Shown piece after piece: positions 58,052-64,000 of a stretch of DNA of 64,000 nucleotides (its first letter is position 1; every line of letters begins with the position of its first letter). The stretch comes from Paraspadella gotoi (Eukaryota > Chaetognatha). The notes under the pieces are model-generated. The model was not told the DNA's origin. It was given only the letters and a program-made list of their open reading frames with translations, and did no database searches. The position numbers were made by a program, and so were the translations under genes. Location of the stretch: NCBI GenBank assembly GCA_051294375.1, contig CM119264.1, positions 795,477 through 859,476 on the forward strand, in the 5' to 3' direction.

Positions 58052-58515
58052 AGCTAAATTAGCGTTTCACCAATGAAGCCAATTGTCTTCACACCCACAA
58101 ATACAAGCTGATTGTCATAAACATTTGTTTAATTATCCGTAAAGTCTAAAGACGAATGTACGGACTTTCTTCTCTCTCAAGACTCTGGACTTAGGAAAAT
58201 GTTCTTTCTTTTCTTTTCTTTTCTTTTCTTTTCTTCTCTTTTCTTCTCTTTTCTTTTCCCATTCTTTGCTATCGAGACTAGAGGCGCCGAATCCCCAAAC
58301 TTCGTTGTGATTAAGTTACTGACCGATCGACTCAATGATTGATTGACTGACTGACAGACTGATCGAGTTATTATTGATTGATTGAGTGACTGACTGACTG
58401 ATCGGCAGGAATTGAACCAAAAAATATATAATAAATATAAAATAATAAATATCACGCATTGATAAAATTGTTACTAATACTGATACTAATCCTTTTTTCA
58501 ACTGTACTATATACA

Positions 58516-58634
<119 letters not shown>

Positions 58635-58711
58635 AAACCCCACCCACCGAATTCGCTTTAACGCACTCCGACGAGATAATAAAAGAGTTTAAAGTTAAAC
58701 TCGCCTTAAAA

Positions 58712-59014
58712 GGCTCTCTATTTCAAGAATGCCCCATTTCTGTTCGTTTATCGCGAAATATAAATTTAATTCTATTATATAACGTAAATAATTTTTAAAA
58801 CTTTTAAACCAATCACTAGCCCTAATCCCTAATCTTAACCATATCCCGACCCTTAAGCTTTAACCCTTATCTAAATTTTCTAACCCAAACTCTAACCCTT
58901 ACTCCCTAACCTTAATCCCTAACCTCTAACCTCTAACCTTATTTGTAACTTTAAAAAAAATTAACCTAATTTCCGAATCTAAGATAAAATTCGGCGTTTT
59001 TGGAAAATAAGGCC
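58712..59014 (+). mobile_element. Inverted-end element with telomere-like interior
   Basis: Left end 'ggctctctatttcaagaatg', right end 'ggcgtttttggaaaataagg' then cc (59014). The interior (58800-58950) holds repeated 'cctaatcttaacc', 'ctccctaaccttaatccc' and 'taacctctaacctctaacct'. About 300 bp, no coding. Confidence 0.65.
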
Positions 59015-59075
59015 CGTTCAGTTTCGTGTTTCTCTGCTAATTGCTTAGAAGAAGAAGAGAAAAAGAAAGAAGGAA

Positions 59076-59085
59076 NNNNNNNNNN
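59076..59085. other. Assembly gap (10 N)
   Basis: Different placeholder size (10 N) from the 25-N gaps, so it was made at another assembly step. Confidence 0.95.
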
Positions 59086-59137
59086 TCGTTAGAACATTTT
59101 TTTTTACAAAAAGAAAAAAAATTGTAGCGTCTTCGTG

Positions 59138-59325
59138 TTGAATACAGTTGAATACGATACAGTTGAATACAGTTGTATACAGTTGAATACGATACAGTAT
59201 AATACAGTTGAATACGATACAGTTGAATACAGTTGAATATGATACAGTAGAATACAGTTGAATACATTTGAATACGATACAGTTGAATACAGCTTAATAC
59301 AGTTAAATACGATACTGAAAGATTT
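59138..59325 (+). repeat. Minisatellite of 10- and 15-bp units
   Basis: Units 'gttgaataca' and 'gttgaatacgataca' alternate irregularly over about 185 bp, so the array grows in steps of five bases. Confidence 0.85.
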
Positions 59326-59329
59326 TGTG

Positions 59330-59880
59330 ACCTCGCGTCCGGTCGTTTTGCCCTCGTCATTGTGGTCAATTAGTTGACCTTTTCAGACGAGTATTTTTCC
59401 CGTTCTAGTCGCTTTCTCGTGACTTTTTTTTAGCCGAAAACCTCGTCACTTGTTATTCGATCAGAATCGTTTCTCTGGAAAAGATCGGCCATATAGAACC
59501 GTTGTTTTTACGGAATCCAAGGATATTAGTCATTTATTCGACATTTACGTCATTCGAGATTTAGAAAACCTTGCTCCATGTTAAAGCCAGTTTAACCTAT
59601 AGCCGACGAATCGAACGTGGCATAGAAAATAATAAACATTTTCTACAGATACAGTTGCCGAAATTTTATTTCGCTTTTTTTTTACGAAAGTCATGAAGTG
59701 TATGATAATATTAATAACATTTATTTTACATTATTTAATAAAAAAAGCTAGAAGCAACTTGCCTTTCATTAACTGATTACTCGTCATATGGAAAGCGAAT
59801 AAGTGTTTCAGCAGAATAAAATCTAGAAATAACCTCTCACGTAAATGAACTTTCTACGCGCTAGAGCGGGTTAGGTCTCT
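59330..59880. other. Unique sequence, nothing recognised
   Basis: Moderately balanced composition, no open frame of note, no match elsewhere in the window. Confidence 0.5.
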
Positions 59881-60098
59881 CTCTCTCTCTCTCTCTCGTC
59901 TCTCTCTCTGCTCTCTTTCTCGTAAGTATAGGTCATCTCTCTCTCTCTCTCTCTCTCTCCTCTCTCTCTGCTCTTCTCACACACACACGACACACACTAA
60001 AGTCTCTCTGATGATTTTCCATGGGTTTCACTAAGTTAACATTTCCTCCTTTTTTTCTCGTTACCACGAAATTCTGGCGCCAGGGTTCGAATTGCAAC

Positions 60099-60269
60099 TT
60101 AGAAAGATGGGAGAAAGAGAAGAGAGGGAGAGAGATGGGAGAGAGGAGAGAAGGAGAGAGAGAGAGAGAGAGGAGAGAAGAGAGAGAGAGAAGAGAGAGA
60201 GAGAGTTTTTTTGAAAGAAACGAAATGAAGATCGGCGGTCGACGGAAAAAATGGTGATAGAACCTCTCT

Positions 60270-60343
<74 letters not shown>
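60099..60343. repeat. (GA)n followed by (CT)n
   Basis: Purine tract 60110-60203 and pyrimidine tract 60265-60343 separated by 60 bp, forming a large inverted repeat. Confidence 0.85.
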
Positions 60344-60346
<3 letters not shown>

Positions 60347-61590
60347 ACCGTAGAGAATTTACTTCCAACGCAGAACTCGGAGTCAAAGAAAAAACCCTTT
60401 TTTTTATTAATGATTTAAGTTAACGATGGATGTTAACCTTTCATCGATGTGTAATGCCTTTCCTATTCACATGTCAAGGCCCTTCTTTTTAGCTCCAGTC
60501 TTTTTCACTTTAGCAAAGGCCCCCTTCCTTTAACAGCTTCCAGGAATTTAGACTGTAGCAAAGGAGTATTATAATTAACACCTACATTTTGTAATCGCTA
60601 AATCGGTAAACAAAAAATTAACATTGTACTCAGGGAGTGAAAAAACTTTACTTGAGAGAGAGTCTTGATTGAAAGCTTGCAGGGACCTGCTATGTGTATT
60701 ATCTTGTAAGGAGTGATGGAGGCCTTAAACCACCCAAAGCCTGTGCAAAGAGGATGAGATTGTTTATTGGTTGTAAGATATTTTAATAACGATTAACGAT
60801 TAAATTAATTATTTTATTATTAATTATTATTATTATTATTATTATATTATTATTATTATTATTATTAAGATTATTATTATTATTATTATTATTCAATTAT
60901 TCTTATTTTTCTTCGTTCAAATTGTATTCCGCCTGCACAAAATCTGAGCAAATGATTCCATCCCCTGGCTCCCAAGCCCCCAATGCCCCCCTAAGTCCCC
61001 TAGTCCCCCAGTCCCACCCCAAAGCCCCTAAGGCCTCTCTTCCCGGCCCCTCTATTTTATAACTCCTAAACCCGACAAAACCAACGGACTTTCAGCGAAT
61101 TCTCTTTGGCTAAATCTTTCTTTCTTTCTTCTTTCTTTTTTCTTTCTTTCTTTATTTCTTTATTTCTTTCTTTCTTTTTTTCTTCTTTTTTTTTCTTAAT
61201 TTCTTTCTCCTTACTTCCTTCCTTCACTTCTTCCTTCCTTCCTTCTCTTCTTCCTTCCTTCCTTCCTTCCTTCCTTCCTCCTTCCTTCCTTCCTCCATTC
61301 TAATTTCTTCTTTCTTTCTCTCTTCCTCCCAGTCACGCACTTTCTCTTTGCAACATAAGTAGTTTTCCATAAAAATTTCCACTCTACTAATTTCTAGTTC
61401 AACGATCTCCGTCTCTCTCTCTCTCTCTCTCTCTCGTCTCCTCTCTCTCTCTTCTCTCTCTATCTCTCTTTTTTTCTCTCTCTCTCTCTTTCTCTCTCTT
61501 CTCTTCTTCATCTCTCTCTTCTCTCTCTCTCTCTCTCTCTTCGCCTCTCTCTCTCTCTCTCTCTCTCTAACTACTCTCTCTCACCTTTTT
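60340..61590. repeat. Block G, copy 1
   Basis: Contains 'acgcagaactcggagtcaaa', R1 repeat (60655-60780), (ATT)n (60815-60900), a C-rich stretch 'agtcccctagtcccccag' (about 61000) and CTTT/CCTT tracts. Repeated at 62478-63910. Confidence 0.8.
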
Positions 61591-61900
61591 TCTATCATTC
61601 TTCAATATTTCATTCTCCTTCCTACTTTTAACCCTATTTTTTATACTTAAACCTTTTCCTTATTCCTCCTTTTTCTCTTCAATATTCTCACTCTCTCTCT
61701 CTCCTTCCTTTCTTTATTTTCTAATAAATACTCTCACTCGCTCTCTCCTTCCCTCCTTTCTCCCCTCCCGCTCACCTCCTTTTACTTCTCCTCTTCCTCC
61801 TCTTTCTCCTCCAATGATTTTCTTGCCTTTTAGCTGTGGACGACCTGAATTAAGTTTTAGGAGGAGAGGCTCTTAAGGGAGAGGGAGAGGGAGAGAGAGA

Positions 61901-61910
61901 NNNNNNNNNN
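61901..61910. other. Assembly gap (10 N)
   Basis: Inside a (GA)n tract. Confidence 0.95.
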
Positions 61911-62477
61911 GAGAGAGAGAGAGAGAGAGAGCTAGTTTGAGAGACCCGAAATAAGTATCTTGGCGAAGAGGCGGGCAAATTAAAAAGATTGAAAACCAAA
62001 TTAAAACTGATTTTTTTTCCTTTTACCTCCAGATAACCCTCACACAATAAAATACGTATACAACCTGTTACTACTAATTCATAACATACAAGATAGCAAT
62101 ATAGCTCAGTTATTAAATGAATCGATAATCATTATATGGTTGTATAATTTTCATACATTATCGTCGTTTTGCCATTTTTCTCTTTAATTGTTGGGCATAT
62201 TTTCTTTTCTTTTCTTTTCTTTTCTTCCTTACTATTTTCCTATCTTTCTCCCACTCTCTCCCTTTCTTCTTCTTTTTTCTTCCTCTTTCTCCTCCTCCCT
62301 TTCTTCCTCTCTATCTCTCTCTTCCTCCGTCTCTTCCTCCATCACTTTCTCTTCCTCCCTTTTTTTCTTTTTCTTGTTCTCTTCCTCCCCCTCTTCCTTT
62401 CACACTACCTCCCTCCATCTCTTCCTCCATATCTTCCTCCATATCCACACTATCTATCTATCTATCTATCTATCTTC

Positions 62478-63900
62478 TCTCTTGTCCGTAGGAAATTACT
62501 TCCACCGCAAGAACTCGGAGTCAAAGTAAAAACCCGTTTGTTTTATTAATATTAATGTAACAGGTGGATGTTACCATTTCATCGATTGTTAATGCCTTCC
62601 ATTCCCATTCAAGGCCCTTCTTTTTAGCTCCAGTCTTTTTTCACTTTTAGCAAACGCATCCTTCCTTTACAAGCTTCAGGAATTTGACTGTTAGCAAAGC
62701 TAGTATTCAGTATTATATTACACCACTATGTTTGCTACTCCAATATCGTGTAAACAAAAAATTAACATTTTTATCAGGGGTGAAAAAGAAAACTTTACTT
62801 GTTAAGAAGTCTGATATGAAAGCTTGCATGAGGCCTGCTATGTTGATTATCTTGTAGAGTTTGGGAGGCCTAAACCATCCAAAGTCCCTGTGCAAAGAGC
62901 AAGAGATGAATTTATTGTTGTAAGAATTTTATAACGGATTATACGATTAAATATTATTATTATATTATTATATATATTATTTATTAGTATTTATTATTAT
63001 TTATTATTATTATATTATTATTATTATAGTGATTATACAGAGACTTCCATCTCTTAGTTTTGCTTGCGTGTTGCTCAATATCTCGCCGGCGTTATTCCGC
63101 TCGTCCATACGATCGTCTCGACCAATGGACCACAAACATACTGATCCCGCAAATGATTCCATCCTTCCTGGCTCCCCAGAGAACTAGTGTACTACGACTC
63201 CCGCCATCATAACCAGCTCAGCCCCTCCTCAGTCCCTCGCCCTGTTAGTCCCCTCCAGCCCACCGTCCAATAGCCCCCTTAATAGGCCTCTCTCTCTCCC
63301 GGCCCCTCTATGGAATTTTTTATTAACTTCCTAAACCCGACCAAAACAACGGTACTTTCAGCGAATTACTTTTGGCTCAAATCTTTCTTTCTTTCTCTTC
63401 TTTCTTTTTTCTCCGTTCTTTACTTTTATTTCTTATTCTTTCTTTCTTTTTTTTATTTTTTTTTTTCTTAATCTTCTATTCCTTACTTCCCTTCCTTCAT
63501 TCTCTTCCTTCCTTCTTCCTTTCGTTCTTGTCCTCTTCTCTTCGGCTTCCTTCGCTTCACTTCGTCCTTCGCTTCCGGTCCTTCCCTTCCTTCATTCTAA
63601 TTTCTTCTGTTCTTTCGTCTCCTTCCTTCTCCCAGTCACGCACTTTCTCTTTTGCAATAGAGTTTTCCATAAAAAGTTTCCACTCTACCTAATTTCTAGT
63701 GCAACGATCTCTCGTTCCTCTGTCTTCTCTCTCTCTCTCCTCTCTCTCTTTCTCTCTATGCTACTTCATTCTTTTTTTCTCTCTCTGCTCTCTTCGCTCG
63801 TCTCTTACTCTCGTTTCCCTCTCTCTCTTCTCTCCTCTCTCTGCTCTTCTCCCTCCGTTCTTCCTTCTCTTGCTCTGCTCTTAACCACTCTCTCTTCACC

Positions 63901-63910
<10 letters not shown>
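62478..63910. repeat. Block G, copy 2 (indel-rich)
   Basis: Same order as copy 1 with many small insertions: R1 at 62805-62930, (ATT)n at 62950-63025, C-rich stretch at about 63215-63275, CTTT tracts. Spacing to copy 1 is about 2.1-2.3 kb. Confidence 0.8.
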
Positions 63911-63953
<43 letters not shown>

Positions 63954-64000
63954 AATCTCTCTCTCTCTCTCACTATCTCTGATTCTTGGTTCGTCTCCCT
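63720..64000. repeat. (CT)n tract at window end
   Basis: CT-rich throughout, with a nearly pure run at 63906-63975. Confidence 0.9.

Larger units (their letters stand above)
56129..58470. repeat. Block F, copy 2
   Basis: Repeats 53421-56103 in order and is shorter by small deletions. A 213-N gap (57839-58051) replaces the (GA)n region seen at 55380-55570 in copy 1. Confidence 0.85.

Noticed and set aside
57767-58057. 96-codon open frame
   Set aside because: Most of it spans the 213-N gap. The same applies to frames crossing 25907-26039 and 27524-27572.

Overview
This window looks like a gene-poor, repeat-dense stretch of an animal nuclear genome, most likely an invertebrate and possibly a mollusc or other lophotrochozoan. 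The signs are degenerate TTAGGG/CCCTAA-type arrays, Ty3/gypsy-like LTRs primed by tRNA-Leu, tRNA-derived SINEs, and Helitron-like ends beside GACG/GACA tetranucleotide tracts, an arrangement known from bivalve non-autonomous Helitrons. The taxon is an inference. I found no convincing intact protein-coding gene, rRNA or tRNA gene. Nearly all long open frames are translations of (GA)n/(CT)n, CTTT or GAT repeats (Ser-Leu, Arg-Glu, Asp or Ser runs).

Layout. 0-4.2 kb: the 3' part of a decayed Ty3/gypsy-like element (integrase remnant, polypurine tract, 3' LTR), a second LTR with a tRNA-Leu primer site, and a 22-bp tandem array. 4.2-8.1 kb: (GA)n tracts, SINEs, Helitron-like hairpin ends and a piece of a telomere-repeat-bearing inverted-repeat element. 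8.1-14.0 kb: two tandem copies of a 2.8-3.0 kb block. 14.0-15.7 kb: two copies of an 0.83 kb block on either side of a gap. 16.7-42.6 kb: one block present about three times (18.7-25.1; 26.0-28.9 plus 34.3-38.5; 38.7-42.6 kb). The middle copy is split by about 5.4 kb of unique DNA that ends in a Helitron-like terminus. 42.6-53.4 kb: more inverted-repeat elements, an LTR with primer site, SINEs and long pyrimidine tracts. 53.4-58.5 kb and 60.3-63.9 kb: two further duplicated block pairs.

Two themes stand out. First, many adjacent block copies differ mainly by one-base insertions and deletions, and several are separated by 25-N gaps. This looks like contig ends or alternative haplotypes that were not merged and were poorly polished, so apparent tandem duplications here should not be taken as biology without read evidence. 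Second, under that noise there is a coherent set of mobile elements. The most interesting is a family of short elements with inverted ends (GGCCTTATTTTCC / GGCTCTCTTTTCC type) whose interiors consist of degenerate telomere-like repeats; complete or partial copies occur at least six times. Two related hairpin-ended, Helitron-like families also recur.
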